Positions 11,954-22,650 of a DNA stretch of 64,000 bases are shown piece after piece. Within the stretch, counting starts at the first letter, position 1; each line of letters opens with the position of its first letter. The translations under genes were made by a program, and so were the position numbers. The DNA is from Excoecaria cochinchinensis. Its lineage: Eukaryota > Streptophyta > Magnoliopsida > Malpighiales > Euphorbiaceae. The DNA lies in NCBI GenBank assembly GCA_947683425.1, contig CANTUQ010000004.1, positions 35,107,001 to 35,171,000 of the forward strand, given 5' to 3'. Under the pieces are notes generated by a model. It ran no database searches. It saw only the letters and a list, made by a program, of their open reading frames with translations, and was not told where the DNA came from.

Positions 11954-13477
11954 TGTCATGACCCATCTAAGGCCATGACCGGCACTAGAATTTAGGAAGG
12001 TTTAAGGCCACCGTAGCAAGTTTAACCATACATGAAATCTCAAAATAAAACATATATTTAAAAGCAAATATAATAACTACAGAAAATACTATAATAAAAT
12101 TACATTTTAGTACTGCGAATATACAAGATGTCAATTTAATACAAAAATACATGAGTCCAGCTATTACATTTATTAAGTCAAAGAGTAAGGAATTTAGACT
12201 TTTGAATAAGGAAATTGAGATTATCTCGGATCTAGAAAATATGCGAAGGAAGTTAGTCCTTACTAAGTGAATTAATATTAGAAAGTATTTTAATTCCAAA
12301 CACAATTATATAAATAATATACAAATACATGCATATGCTATACAATATATAAACAATAGGGGAATTGGACATGTCAGAACCCTAAACTAAACCCAAATCA
12401 CTATCACATCTAAGCTAAGTGGCTCTCATAAATCCAATGATTAGGGGATCGCAAGCATCTCTCAATTAAACAGACGCCCAATTGGCTAGGGGACGGAGAG
12501 CACAACTCAACCAAACACAACCACTAGCCTCACTTATATACTAATATGCCCATTAACTTAACTCGTAAAACTGATAAATTCACAAACAACAAAACGCTTA
12601 TGATGCATGGATATACATATTTTATAAGAAATAAATATAGTTGATTTCTACCATGCATCTCCTGGAATTCGAGAAGAAGGATCTACATACAGTGAGGAAT
12701 AATAATAAAGAATTAAATATTATTTATATGATTCTTTAACTTTGTATGTTTTACGAGAATTTTAACAAAAATTCGATAGAGTTTCCTCTGTAAAATGAAC
12801 CTCTCCCTATTTTCACATAAGGCCGAACTTGTTTATAAAGAACTTCTATAATCTCAATAAGCAATACCGATCAGACTCTCCAAAACTACACAACTTATAC
12901 CTGTTGGTTCATAATTACATTTACTTGGATTTTATTTCAGCTTAATGAATTACAAAACTAGCAATAATTTTATTAACAATAGCAAAACATTATTTTATAA
13001 ATATATCCATATTTATATATCCACATATTCTCAAATACTTGACTTATCACAATAACTTTTATAGTCAATACCATCACCATAAATATCATCTTTATACAAT
13101 TAAATATACAATTTAATGAATTTATCATAAATATTCCATTAAATAACCATTAACAATTTTTCATCAATCACACACTTAAAATACACCTTATAACTCATAA
13201 TACACTTTATATGCATAATTAAAATAGATTAATCCATAAAAATAATATACTTATATATAATATATAATTAAGCAATATAATCTCAATTCACCCAAAAATT
13301 GAAAACTAATTCATCGAGCCTTTAAAAAAAATCCAATTGCACCACTAAGCTCGACAAATTAAGAGAAAAATTATGTTCAAAACATCTTGCAAAAATATTC
13401 CTAAGTTTACCAGAATATTCCATATATAGTTTGATGAGCTCTATTTTTAATGCATGAGGTACCAAATTAAAGCTTAG
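11954..13477 (+). mobile_element. Solo LTR, left part (split by E1)
   Basis: It begins TGTCATGACCCATCTAAGGC, a common plant gypsy LTR start, and is interrupted at 13477 by element E1. It resumes at 20787 and appears to end at 21359 with TTCTTACA, giving about 2.1 kb of LTR. The 5 bp on either side of the solo LTR do not match convincingly, so the outer ends are less certain than the E1 insertion site. No coding sequence is present. Confidence 0.6.
13473..13477. repeat. E1 target-site duplication, left (CTTAG)
   Basis: CTTAG precedes the 5' LTR start and is repeated at 20782-20786 immediately after the 3' LTR, which proves a single insertion event. Confidence 0.92.
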
Positions 13478-13976
13478 TGATAACACCATAAATGACATAC
13501 TCAAAGAGGCCCATTTATTCGGCCCAATCAACTTGGCAGGGCCCAAGGCCCATCAGAAAAGAGCACAAAGCTTGAGCATGAAGGCAGCACCCGCGTCCGA
13601 TCGGACTGATGTGACAACACGTCCAATTAGCCCACTGACACAAGGCAGCGCCATGCCCTTCACCTGCTCCCTATTGCTTCGCAGCTCACCTACTTTGACT
13701 GCCAGTTGTCACTCTCCGGGCACTCAAGTGTACCTCTCCTATCTCATATAAATAGCCCAATAAACAGTGGCACCAGGTATCAAATCTCTGAGACTCTCTC
13801 TCTAAGCATTCTCTCTCTAGAAAGCTACTAACTTAAGATTTGGAGTGCTAACGCCTGGTCCGACCGGGCATTCTTTATTGCAGGGCTCAACCATCCGATC
13901 GGCTCTCACTCTCTACCGCTTAAGACTTCCAATCAACTCCTCTCTCTTCTAGATAAAAATATTCTCAGTCTTATCA
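13478..13976 (+). repeat. E1 5' LTR
   Basis: Starts TGATAACACC and ends CTTATCA. It is 499 bp against 483 bp for the 3' copy and contains a TATA box at 13747 and a CTCTCTCTCTAAG-type segment downstream of it. The same start and end bases are found in E2 (56428-56883). Confidence 0.93.
13747..13754 (+). promoter_or_regulatory. E1 5' LTR TATA box
   Basis: TATAAATA lies about 230 bp before the LTR end. It is conserved at the same place in the 3' LTR (20567-20574) and in E2 (56687-56694), so it is probably the retrotransposon promoter. Confidence 0.75.
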
Positions 13977-13997
13977 TTTGGTGCTTTCGTTGGGAGC
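13977..13997 (+). other. E1 primer-binding site
   Basis: TTTGGTGCTTTCGTTGGGAG directly follows the LTR end. The equivalent E2 sequence is TTTGGTGCTTTTGTTGAGAG. It resembles the primer site of Retand-like Tat elements; the matching tRNA is not assigned. Confidence 0.7.
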
Positions 13998-13998
13998 T

Positions 13999-15623
13999 AT
14001 GACAAGTTCAAGATCAAACAAGAATTCTGGAGAGCATAACCGCAGTGGCAATAGCCAGGGTAGATCTAGTCCCTCGGGGAGAAGAGAGAGATCTCCCAGG
14101 TCCCCAGCCAGGAGGAACCTTCTTCCAGAATTTAATGATGCCATTCTACGGCAACCAGAGAACACTCCCATTACAATCAGGGACATGCGTGCCCTCCTTA
14201 GTGATTTCAATAAGAGTATCGTTCAAACAATCAAGAAAGGCAAAATGCCTAGAACTTCTGAAAGAGACCATAAAGAGGACTTCATGGACGTAGACTTCTG
14301 AAGGAGGAAAAACAAAGGAATCTCCAACAATGAGCCACGAGCTCACGACAGCGAAAGAGGTGTCATAAGGACTTCAGGAAGATATGACAATGGGAAAGGA
14401 ACAATGTCCTCAAATAGAGATTTCACTTACTTCCCCAGCAGATCTTCTACCCCATCCATCGGTGATGACCTATCCTTCATGTGCAGCCCCAATCGCAGCC
14501 ACTCAAGAAGGCCAAGAAATGAGTCCATCTCGACGGCCATGAGCAAGGAGGACAGGTGGCTCAAGCAAAAACTCAAATAGTTTGGCTTGACGGGCTCCAA
14601 AAAACCGTTGCTTGAAGGGGATACCTACAAAAACACCGCATCTCTATTCTACAAGGAGATTGTAGAGTCCGAGTTGCCTCCCGGATGGAGAGATGTGGTG
14701 ATGGACAAATACACAGGTAAAACTGATCCCACAACTCATTTGGCTGAATACTTCACCAAAGTGCAGGTGTACACCTATGATGAGAGAATCGCCTGCCGAG
14801 TCTTCCCCGCCACCCTAGGAGGAGATGCTCTGAATTGGTTCCATGAGCTGGCTCACGAATCAATCACCTCCTTCAGACAACTCAAGGAGCAGTTCACCAT
14901 GCGATTTATTGTGCAGACACGAGCGCCAAAGTCGGTGAGTGACTTATGTAATCTCTACCAAAGAACCGATGAAAATCTTAGAGACTACATTGATAGATTC
15001 AAAGCCACAATGTCTGAGGTGAGGAATGTGAGCATGGAAATGGCGACAAATGCCCTAACCAGAGGCATCCTGGATCGCCCACTGTTTGAGTCATTAACTA
15101 CGAGAGCCCGGTCAGTTTTGCCGACCTAATGGAAAGGGCCAGACAACACATCCAGCTAGATGATGCCTTAAGGTCCAGCAGAGGAAGAAGGACCAACGTT
15201 ATGGACAAACTACAGTATCCAGATGGAGGATGGTCATTTAATAGAGCTCGGGCATCCGAGCGAATAATGAGGAACCCGGACAGAGCCGCAACTTCAAAAT
15301 ATCTGGGTAAGAGAAAGGAATCCGAACGGGCAAGATCCGATCGATCAAATAGCTGCTCGCCCTGAACCTTTACTCCACTTAACACCAACCCAACTAAAGT
15401 GTTGATGTGGATTAAGAAGAAGCACGGTAAAATCAATTGGCCTAGGAAACTGTCCGATCGGAATAGAAGCCAGAGAGACCAAAGCAAATATTGTGAGTTC
15501 CACAGAGACGTTGGTCACACTACTGACGAGTGCTACTCACTGATGAAGGAGATTGAGCAGCTTATACAAAGAGGGTCCCTCAAAAAATTTGTAGGTCAGG
15601 CTAGAGGGGAAAGTCCCTGCAGA
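13999..15623 (+). pseudogene. gag: E1 gag (capsid/nucleocapsid), decayed
   Basis: Gag forms the virus-like particle and binds element RNA. The ATG at 13999 (MTSSRSNKN) aligns with the E2 start (MANSRSNEN). The N-terminal part has the shared block NTPITIRDMRALL. The capsid-like gag domain (Retrotrans_gag type) spans about 14690-15120 with WRDVVMDKYTGKTDP, CRVFPATLGGDALNWF and FRQLKEQF. The nucleocapsid motif lies near 15490-15530 (CEFHRDVGHTTDEC, a C-x2-H-x4-H-x4-C knuckle). The frame is broken by TGA at 14299, TAG near 14578, a one-base shift near 15105 and TGA at 15363. Several breaks sit where E2 has an open codon. Confidence 0.85.
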
Positions 15624-15626
15624 TAG

Positions 15627-16298
15627 CTGAACCTCGGTAAGGATGACTCTGGCTCGGACGATGATGACGAGCGCAGAAATCCAAGGAGCACAGACCCATG
15701 CAGACCATATGCCGGGGTCATTAATATGATCACAAGAGGATCATCTTACGGGGAAGATCTGGCTAGAAAGAAGAAGGGGAAAGGCATGTACCTCTCTCAC
15801 CAAGCTGAACGGCTCCCTTCGGTCACCATGTGCAGTGATGATGCACGAGACGTGATGGTTCCTCACGAGGACACCCTCGTCATCAGGGCTCAAGTCAAGA
15901 ACTTTGATGTCAAGAGAATTTTGGTGGACAATGGCAGCGCTGTCAATGTGCTCACCCTCCAAGCCTACAAAACCATGGGACTGCTAACAGAGGAGTTAAA
16001 GCCAAATGCCACCCCGCTGATCGGACTTGGCAACGCTATTGTCCTAATATTGGGATCTATTGAGCTTTCTATCGAGCTTGGCCAGGAGGCACTCGCCCAT
16101 GCCTGTAAGGTAACATTTATGATAATTGACATAACTTTTGCCTATAACGCCATCTTTGCCAGGCCCCTACTCTCTCAAACTGGAGCTGTCACGAGCATAC
16201 GATACATGGTGATAAAAATCCCAACAAGAGGGGGCGTTGCCATTATAAGGGGCAATCAGAAGGCATCCTGCAAGGCATATGTCACCATGATTAGGTAG
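15627..16298 (+). pseudogene. E1 retrotransposon aspartic protease
   Basis: This follows gag in the same frame after a TAG at 15624. An acidic linker (SGSDDDDERR) precedes PYAGVINMI, which E2 also has. The active-site motif ILVDNGSAVNVL is near 15910-15950, the flap-like region is SIELSIELG, and the second conserved block is NAIFARPLLSQTGA. The usual catalytic D-T/S-G is D-N-G here, as in many plant Tat proteases. The protein stops at 16296-16298, and a second TAG follows. Nothing resembling RT follows it, unlike E2. Confidence 0.83.
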
Positions 16299-16492
16299 TA
16301 GAAAGAGGCCTTTGCTACTGGACAAAGCGCTGAGGGTTAGAGGGCTAGCCCGAAGACAACCCGAAGAGGACAATATCTAATAAGGTGCTTACCCTTAATT
16401 CCTTATAGTAATGTATCAAGAATCAAATTCGATGGATAAAGAAATTCTTTTCCATCTCTATAAAAGGTATGTATGCTACAACTTATCCGCTA
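16299..16492 (+). other. E1 deletion junction region (no RT or integrase)
   Basis: About 200 bp without coding potential lie where E2 has 3.3 kb of RT, RNase H and integrase. The last part (from about 16400, 'TAGTAATGTATCAAG') loosely resembles the E2 sequence just after the integrase stop ('TAGTAACATACC'), so the pol loss probably joins sequences between 16300 and 16400. Confidence 0.5.
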
Positions 16493-16886
16493 GGCTTGAT
16501 GCTCATCCCAAGCCAAAAATGCGAAAGTTGGGATCCTTTTGTTTGCAGGTAACGCTCATCTATTAGGATCGATGACATTCCCGATCCGAAGATACGAAAA
16601 TCGCCCAGCGGCTCATCTGTTAGGATCGATGACATTCCCGATCCGAAGATACGAAAATCGTCTAGCAGCTCATCTGTTAGGATCGATGACATTCCCGATC
16701 CGAAGATACGGAAATCGCCCAGCGGCTTATCCGCTGGGATCGATGATATTCCCAATCCGAAGATACGAAAACCATGAATCGTACATCAGCTCATCCGTTA
16801 GGATCGATGATATTCTCGATCCAAAGATATGAGAAATGCCTAATTGCCACTGACTCATTCACTAGGTTCGACGCCAATCCCGAACC
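16493..16886 (+). repeat. E1 hairpin repeat array (seven units)
   Basis: Seven units, 57-72 bp apart, each hold a 6-bp stem around a 10-nt loop, then a purine-rich AAGATACGAAAA-like tail. Left arms are at 16493, 16566, 16623, 16680, 16737, 16801 and 16865. The stems are GGCTTG/CAAGCC (unit 1), GGATCG/CGATCC (units 2, 3, 4 and 6), GGATCG/CAATCC (unit 5, one mismatch) and GGTTCG/CGAACC (unit 7). Arms change together, so pairing is kept while sequence drifts. E2 has GGACCG/CGGTCC in the corresponding place. The location, between pol and the antisense gene, is the 3' non-coding region of the element RNA. Confidence 0.9.
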
Positions 16887-17098
16887 AAAGACGCGAGGGT
16901 CAAGATATAGCAAATGTTTCTTCCAAGTTAAGTGTTGCCCAACAATCATGGATTAAAAGGCAAGCCAAAAACACTAGCTTGATGAACGGAACTATTCACC
17001 TAATTCCAAGTCTATACGAGGCTAAGAAGTCAATCGCTGGCCTTGAGGGTTATTTATTCCAATTCAGGAAGTATCTATGATTAATAAGTCTATCATAT

Positions 17099-17170
17099 TA
17101 GCAAGTTATATGTGATTTTAGCAAGTTATATGGGATCTTAGAAAGTTATATGCGGTTTTACAAGTTATTG
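17099..17170 (+). repeat. 20-bp tandem repeat, about 3.5 copies
   Basis: Units of GCAAGTTATATG followed by an 8-base variable part repeat exactly every 20 bp from 17101 to 17160; a partial copy follows. Confidence 0.85.
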
Positions 17171-17299
17171 AAGAATGCCAATTCATAACTATGAAAGTTT
17201 GCAATATACATGAAAAGTTGTGATTTATTGAAGAAATAGTATATTGTACAACTTACAAGGATCAATACAAAAAATAAAGTATACAATGGAAGATCTAAT

Positions 17300-19773
17300 C
17301 TATATTTCTATGTCTATAATTTCTACATCAGCTAGAGCCGGGACTAGATCAGCAGCTGTCTCCACGCTCGGCTCGGCAGCGGGCTCTACATTTGGTTGGG
17401 CAGCAGGCTGAGAAGGATCGGCAGCCACCTCAGGCATTGGCTCCACCGACAAAGAAGCACCAACGTCAACTCCAGGGGGCACATCTGGCTGAACTTCAGT
17501 CGGTGAAGGATCTTCCATGGGCGATGTCGCTTTATCGGTCGCCTCCTCTCTTGGAGCCTCCTCTTCATCGTCACTAGATGGAGGATCAGGCAAAACGCTG
17601 GGATCTTCCATCTAGTCGAGATTAGCCCCAGGGAAGTACCTCTCGGCCTCATAGATTAGCTGCAATGACACTTCCCTTGAGCCTCTCCCAGTTGATCAAG
17701 AAGCTGCTCCTTCTGAGAGGCAAGCTCCCCTTCAAGCTTCTTCTTCCAGGAGGTTTCCTTGTCCTCCAAAGCAGCCTTTAGTGAATCTCGATCGGCTCGA
17801 AGTTGGTCGCACTCTGCTAAGGCTTTACCCTTCTCAGTGCCCAGGAGCTTGCACTAGGCACTCAATCTGACCGCTTCTTCTTCAAATTTCTGGCATTGAC
17901 CACTGTCAGTTGTCAGGCGTGAGACCTCACCCTTCAGCCGATCGACCTCACCTAGCCAAGACTTTAGCTCCTAGGCATGCCGAGATGCCTCCTTCCTCGC
18001 ATCTACCACCTCTCCACGAAGAGCAGATGTCTCCTTTTGCAGATCTGAGACCTCTAGGCAAAGGGTAGAGTTTTCTTTCTGAGCAGCATCGCATTGAGCA
18101 ATTGCCTCCCACTTCGCCTTGGCAGCATCTTTTGACCTTGCCTCCAGAAAGCTGGCCAGGCCGTGCATGCGCTGACCCCTCTTGATCAGCTATAAGAAGA
18201 AGAAGAAGAAAATAACAACATTAGAAGAGGAGGACATTGTCAATCTCCAGACAACACAAATCAAAGTGGTCAAATCTCACCTCTAGGCTCTGCTGGTTGA
18301 GCATACCGAGCTCCCGGGAGAGTGTGTTGGGATCTCCCATGACCTTGAAGTCGTCATCCTGAAGAATACCCCGGCAAAGATAACTGGCAACTACTTTGTT
18401 ACTTGCCGACTAGTCATTGCTGAAGTTCTCCCTCATTACGTCCTTCAAAGGCACGATTCGCCTCTCAAGGGCTCCCCCTGTAACTTGCCGGGTCGGCTCG
18501 CCTTACATCAGCGCCTTACCTCTGGCTGAAACCCAAGCATCTGAGGCAGCTACTACCTCTGCATCTTTCTTCTTAGTGACCTCCCTCAGCTGTTGGATGT
18601 TGGGAGGAATGGCAGCTGGCTGTGCTTTAGGTGCTTCATCGGATTCGGACTCCTCCTCTAAGAGTATCCGCCTGCATCGAGGCCAATCCTCAGCACTTAT
18701 TTGGGGGGCCGCAGGTCCAGAGATGACCAAGGCTGGATAAATGGCAGGGATGGCAGCAACCGGAACAGCGGGATGAGGAGCTTCCACTGGAGCCCACGAG
18801 GCATGCACTTTCGAGGTGGGCAGGATTTCCTTTTCTTCCTCTGCTCCCTCGTTGCCAGCTCGGCATCTCTTTTGGCTTTAGCCTGAATGGCGAGCTGCCT
18901 TGTCATGTCGTCCCCTCCAGCCATCGCAACTGTAGCACAAAGACAAATGAGATAAGTATCCTTTTCAGGGAAATATACATCCAATGCACATGCAATGCAT
19001 GATTATCAACTCATGCTGCTCTCTCCACTACAATCCTAATGCTCACGTTCTGCATTTTCGCCAGATTCTGAGCTAGAAGACCCGAACAATGTCCCCAAAA
19101 GAAAGCTAGACTTGTAGGGTCCTCCTTGTCTCGCCACGGTGTCCATCAATTTCTTGATGTCGCTCTCATACATGGGTTGACCAGCAGCTTGGTCCTTTAA
19201 GATAGTGGCTCCACCCGATTGGGTAAGGCGTACCCCGAATCCACCAATCATCCCCACCAGGAAGAACCTCTCTTTGTACCCTTTCATCGAGGTGGAGATA
19301 TGGACGTGTTTCCTTTTCGGTCGGCTGGTGAAGAAATATTATGTCCCATCACTCCGACCCAATATATAGAAGAAATGGGTGAAGAGGTCTAGAGTCGGAG
19401 CCACTCCCTCTATTTTGCAGAGAATCTTGAAGCAGGCCACAAATCTGCACCCATTCGGATGCAACTGATTTGGGGCGATCCCGTAACCTTTCAATATCGC
19501 CATCTCAAAGGCACCCAACGGGAATCTCAGGCCTGCATCCAGGCTCCAAAGGTGGCAGACGAACCACTTGTTCTCCTGATGACCGAAAGGACCATCCGTC
19601 ACCGCCACAGAATCAGGGCAGGGCATCACGAAGACGTCATCATGAAGGCCATATTTAGAGGGGATTTCAGCCACCTTGCTAGGGCTCAATCTAGAGCAAT
19701 GCTCAACTGCGGGTTTATCCCTGTAATCCTCCATGAAGCTCCTATCTATTGATCGACCGCTACTAGAAGCCAT
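17300..19773 (-). pseudogene. E1 antisense spliced gene (gypsy-type transposon protein, Transposase_28-like)
   Basis: The gene is antisense to gag. Exon 1 (19773-19047) starts MASSSGRSIDRSF and carries the block AGLRFPLGAFE..PNGCRFVACFKILC..LDLFTHFF, which resembles the Pfam family 'putative gypsy type transposon' (PF04195). An intron at 19046-18930 (donor AAC/GTGAGC, acceptor CTACAG) joins exon 2 in phase. A second intron at 18280-18190 (donor GAG/GTGAGA, acceptor CTTATAG) joins exon 3, also in phase. Exon 3 is a long coiled coil (KRGQRMHGLASFLEARSKD..) followed by an acidic, Pro/Ala-rich tail (MEDPSVLPDPPSSDDEEE). A 5' UTR intron is plausible at 19882-19797. Breaks include TAA at about 19338, a frameshift in exon 2 near 18800, and TAG codons in exon 3. 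The biochemical function of the family is unknown. Confidence 0.75.
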
Positions 19774-20000
19774 TTTCAACACAGTAACCCTAATCTCTAA
19801 TGGGGTGAAGTGAGTTGAATGCAATGGTGCAATAGAAAGAAAGAGAGGAAAAATTAAAGGCAGACAAGGAAGGAGTACTTACTTGATTAAAGATTGTAGG
19901 TACTCTGAAAAATTTCGAAGTATGAAAGAGGTGAGAAGAAAATTCAGTAGAGTTTCTTTAAGGATTGCAGAAAAGTGAGGAAAAAGTTCCAAGAAGTTAC

Positions 20001-20009
20001 CTTTTTATA
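20001..20009 (-). promoter_or_regulatory. TATA box of the E1 antisense gene
   Basis: On the minus strand TATAAAAAG lies about 230 bp upstream of the antisense ATG at 19773. It precedes a donor GTAAGTACT at 19882 and an acceptor CATTAG at 19797. With the in-phase coding introns this makes a self-contained antisense transcription unit outside the LTR. Confidence 0.55.
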
Positions 20010-20283
20010 GGCAAAAGCTTCTCGGAGACGCCAAACGTCTCACCAATGGATGATCGCCATGTGTTCTAAAAGCATCATTGCTGTACGAAGAATGAAGCGT
20101 CACACTTGGTGCATGTACAGCAGCATTAAATGAGACAAATGTCTCAGCAGGTGCGTCTCTTCAGGTGAGCGCCTTTTAAAATCCAAAAATCTTGCCAACG
20201 AATGCCTCCCGATCGACACAATTCAAAGTAAACTCTCCCTGAGCGGAGCAACTCAAGGCAAATCCATGCCCGAACGGACCCTT

Positions 20284-20298
20284 TTGAGGGGGCACAAG
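20284..20298 (+). other. E1 polypurine tract
   Basis: TTGAGGGGGCACAAG ends directly at the 3' LTR start and is the expected plus-strand primer, interrupted by a CAC. Confidence 0.7.
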
Positions 20299-20781
20299 TG
20301 ATAACACCATAAATGACATACTCAAAGAGGCCCATTCAGTCGGCCCAATCTACTTGGTAGGGCCCAAGGCCCATCATAAAAGAGCACAAAGCTTGAGCAT
20401 GAAGGCAGCGCCACGTCCGAACGGACTGATGTGACAACACGTCCAATCAGTCCACTAACACAAGGCAGCGCCACGCCCTTCACTTGCTCCCTGTCGCTTC
20501 GCCGTTCACCTACTCTGACTGCCAGTTATCACTCCCCAGGCACTTAAGTGCACTTCTCCTATCTCATATAAATAGACCAACAAATAGTGGCACCAGGTAT
20601 CAAATCTCTGAGACTCTCTCTCTAGAAAGCTACTAACTTAAGCTTTGGAGTGCTTACGCCTGGTTCGACCGAGCATTCTTTATTGCAGGGCTCACCCATT
20701 TGATCGACTCTCACTCTCTACCGCTTGAGACTTCCAATCAGCTCCTCTCTCTTCTAGATAAAGACATTCTCAGTCTTATCA
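20299..20781 (+). repeat. E1 3' LTR
   Basis: Starts TGATAACACC, ends CTTATCA and is followed by the duplicated CTTAG. Differences from the 5' LTR include a deletion of the second CTCTCTCTCTAAG segment near 20625. Confidence 0.93.
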
Positions 20782-20786
20782 CTTAG

Positions 20787-21228
20787 GAAGAGTGGATTCT
20801 AACCATATGTTTTTCTCTAGCAATGTTCAACAGAATAAGTCAAACAACATTAAAAAGTGAAAAACTCCGGTGAGCACTATTCACTGATTTCTAGGCTCTG
20901 TTTGCTACAATTCCAAACTCTATCCCACTTGTTTTTCACTATAGAATCCAAATATAACCTCTATTTTAAACTAGAACTCCTTGAATGTTAAGAATGAGTA
21001 GAGATAAAAACTTAAACTCTCCTTACCTTAAAATTTAAGCCATTTTTCATGAAAATAACACCACCATGAGCTTTAAAAGGTTGAATACCATAGAAAATGT
21101 CTATTTATTCACTCAATTTGGTGCAAAGCCGAAGAAGATCTTTAGAGAGAAAATGAAAGTAAAAAGAGAAAATATGAAGAGAAAGAAGACAAAAATGCAG
21201 GATGGGGAGAGTGAGTGTCTGAGTTTTA

Positions 21229-21303
<75 letters not shown>

Positions 21304-21359
21304 GTTATTATTAATTTAAGGTTATTACTTGAATTTTAATTAATATTGAGATTCTTACA
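20787..21359 (+). mobile_element. Solo LTR, right part
   Basis: This continues the LTR interrupted at 13477 and contains 'CTCCGGTGAGCACTATTCAC', a phrase also found in the reverse LTRs at 4680-5500. It probably ends at TTCTTACA (21359). It contains a TTA microsatellite. Confidence 0.55.
21228..21312. repeat. (TTA)n microsatellite
   Basis: About 28 trinucleotide units with a single interruption (ATTGTTATT) near the end. A poly-tyrosine ORF across it is an artefact. Confidence 0.95.
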
Positions 21360-22650
21360 CTTGAAAAAGATAAAGATATCAAGCACACATCTTTGGTTCA
21401 AATTTCCATGTACATTCTTCTACATTGTCTGGTTATTCCACAACATTGCAACCATTAGAATTACTATGGTCCAAAGTTTTCAAATTTGAAAATCTACAAT
21501 GGTCAACTGTTGCTCTTTGAGATCTCATTAGAAACACCTAATTTAGAATCATACATCAGAAACTATCTTCATCATCCAACCAAAACTCTATAACTTTTTT
21601 GCTTCCTATATCACCATCTTGCATAATTGCGAATATGTACTTTAGGATGTGTTGATTGTTTCTTGCAAAATATATTTGATTGTGAACATGTGTTAGAAAG
21701 ATTTGTTTCTAATTTCTAATTAAATCTAATTATTATGTAATTCACACACCTCTTTATCAGTTCTTTTCTTTTCATATATTTATTTGCTAAACTCCTAATG
21801 GATTTCATGCTTAAGGCATTCATCGTTACATTTAATTTCTCAATTTTTAATCTTTCAAAAGTTCTATTTCATGACTTTTTCCCTCTTTTTAAGCTATTTT
21901 AACAATCAACAAACTAAGCTGCTCTTTAGATTACTGAGTGTTTACCCACCTTTATAATAGAAAGACTTATGGGAAAGAAGGTAACAAATAAATGACTATG
22001 TGCCAGCAATACAACCCATTTTGTTATGTGTCCTTATTTTTACATTGTTTCAAAGTTAAGATTAGAGGCACTAATTCTATAACTTATATATGTGTGATTA
22101 AATGATTTAAGGAATAAGAATTTTCAAAAATGGTGGAGATGGATGCAACACCTAATGTTTACTCCAAAATAAATCATCCTCTAAAATATAACTATTATCA
22201 TCAACACTTTAATGGTTCCTATATATGCAAATCATTCTTCTTTTGGCCTTATATTTAACTATTCCAATGGTTAAACTTTGTACTTTACAAAACAATCTTC
22301 TCCGATGATCTTTAGACTCACGTAAATCATCAAGTAACTCATCAATTTTAGGTTGTCTTACAATAATAGCAATGCAATATCCTTTTTATTTTCTTAAGGT
22401 CAAATTCAATAAATTTAATCTTCTTTAGAGATTTCATAAGAATTTGCTCTTTTTCTCATGGAACTATAGCAAGGCTTGTTGCAAATTTCTTCAACAACCT
22501 TTTCCAGTCTCTCTCATTACTCTATATAAGGGTGCACATGGTCTTTATTAACAATACAACAACAGTCAAACAACTATCATCATTCTTCATGAGGTTAGAT
22601 AAAAAATATTATTTTGCGTTCTTTAAAATTCAAGTGGAAAACCATGTAAA
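21360..22650. other. Intergenic or older repeat DNA, no gene recognised
   Basis: AT-rich sequence without LTR landmarks. On the minus strand about 22360-22550 there is a weak open stretch rich in Lys, Ile and Leu, interrupted by stops; I do not recognise it. Confidence 0.4.

Larger units (their letters stand above)
13478..20781 (+). mobile_element. E1: Tat/Retand-like gypsy element lacking RT and integrase
   Basis: A complete 7.3-kb insertion with two LTRs, a 5-bp duplication (CTTAG), primer site, gag-protease remnant, hairpin repeats, an antisense gene and a polypurine tract. The order matches element E2 except that the RT, both RNase H domains and integrase are absent between the protease end (16298) and the hairpin repeats (16493). 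Antisense ORFs and an amplified 3' tandem repeat are known from Tat-lineage families such as Retand and Grande. The LTRs differ at roughly one position in ten to twelve by eye, so the insertion is old. It could only have moved with enzymes supplied by relatives such as E2. Confidence 0.88.

Noticed and set aside
16483..16832. Overlapping repeat proteins on both strands in E1 (HLLGSMTFPIRRYEN-type)
   Set aside because: Arise from 57-bp (19-codon) hairpin units; the RNA/DNA pairing pattern explains the conservation better, and spacing changes to 64 bp break the frame.
21066..21314. ORF ending in a long poly-tyrosine run
   Set aside because: Produced by the (TTA)n microsatellite.
11954..21359. 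Target-site duplication for the solo LTR
   Set aside because: CATGT on the left and CTTGA on the right do not match, so the ends remain provisional.
22360..22560. Weak minus-strand open stretch, Lys/Ile-rich, possible gene relic
   Set aside because: Several stops within 200 bp, no recognisable motif and AT-rich composition that yields such stretches by chance.
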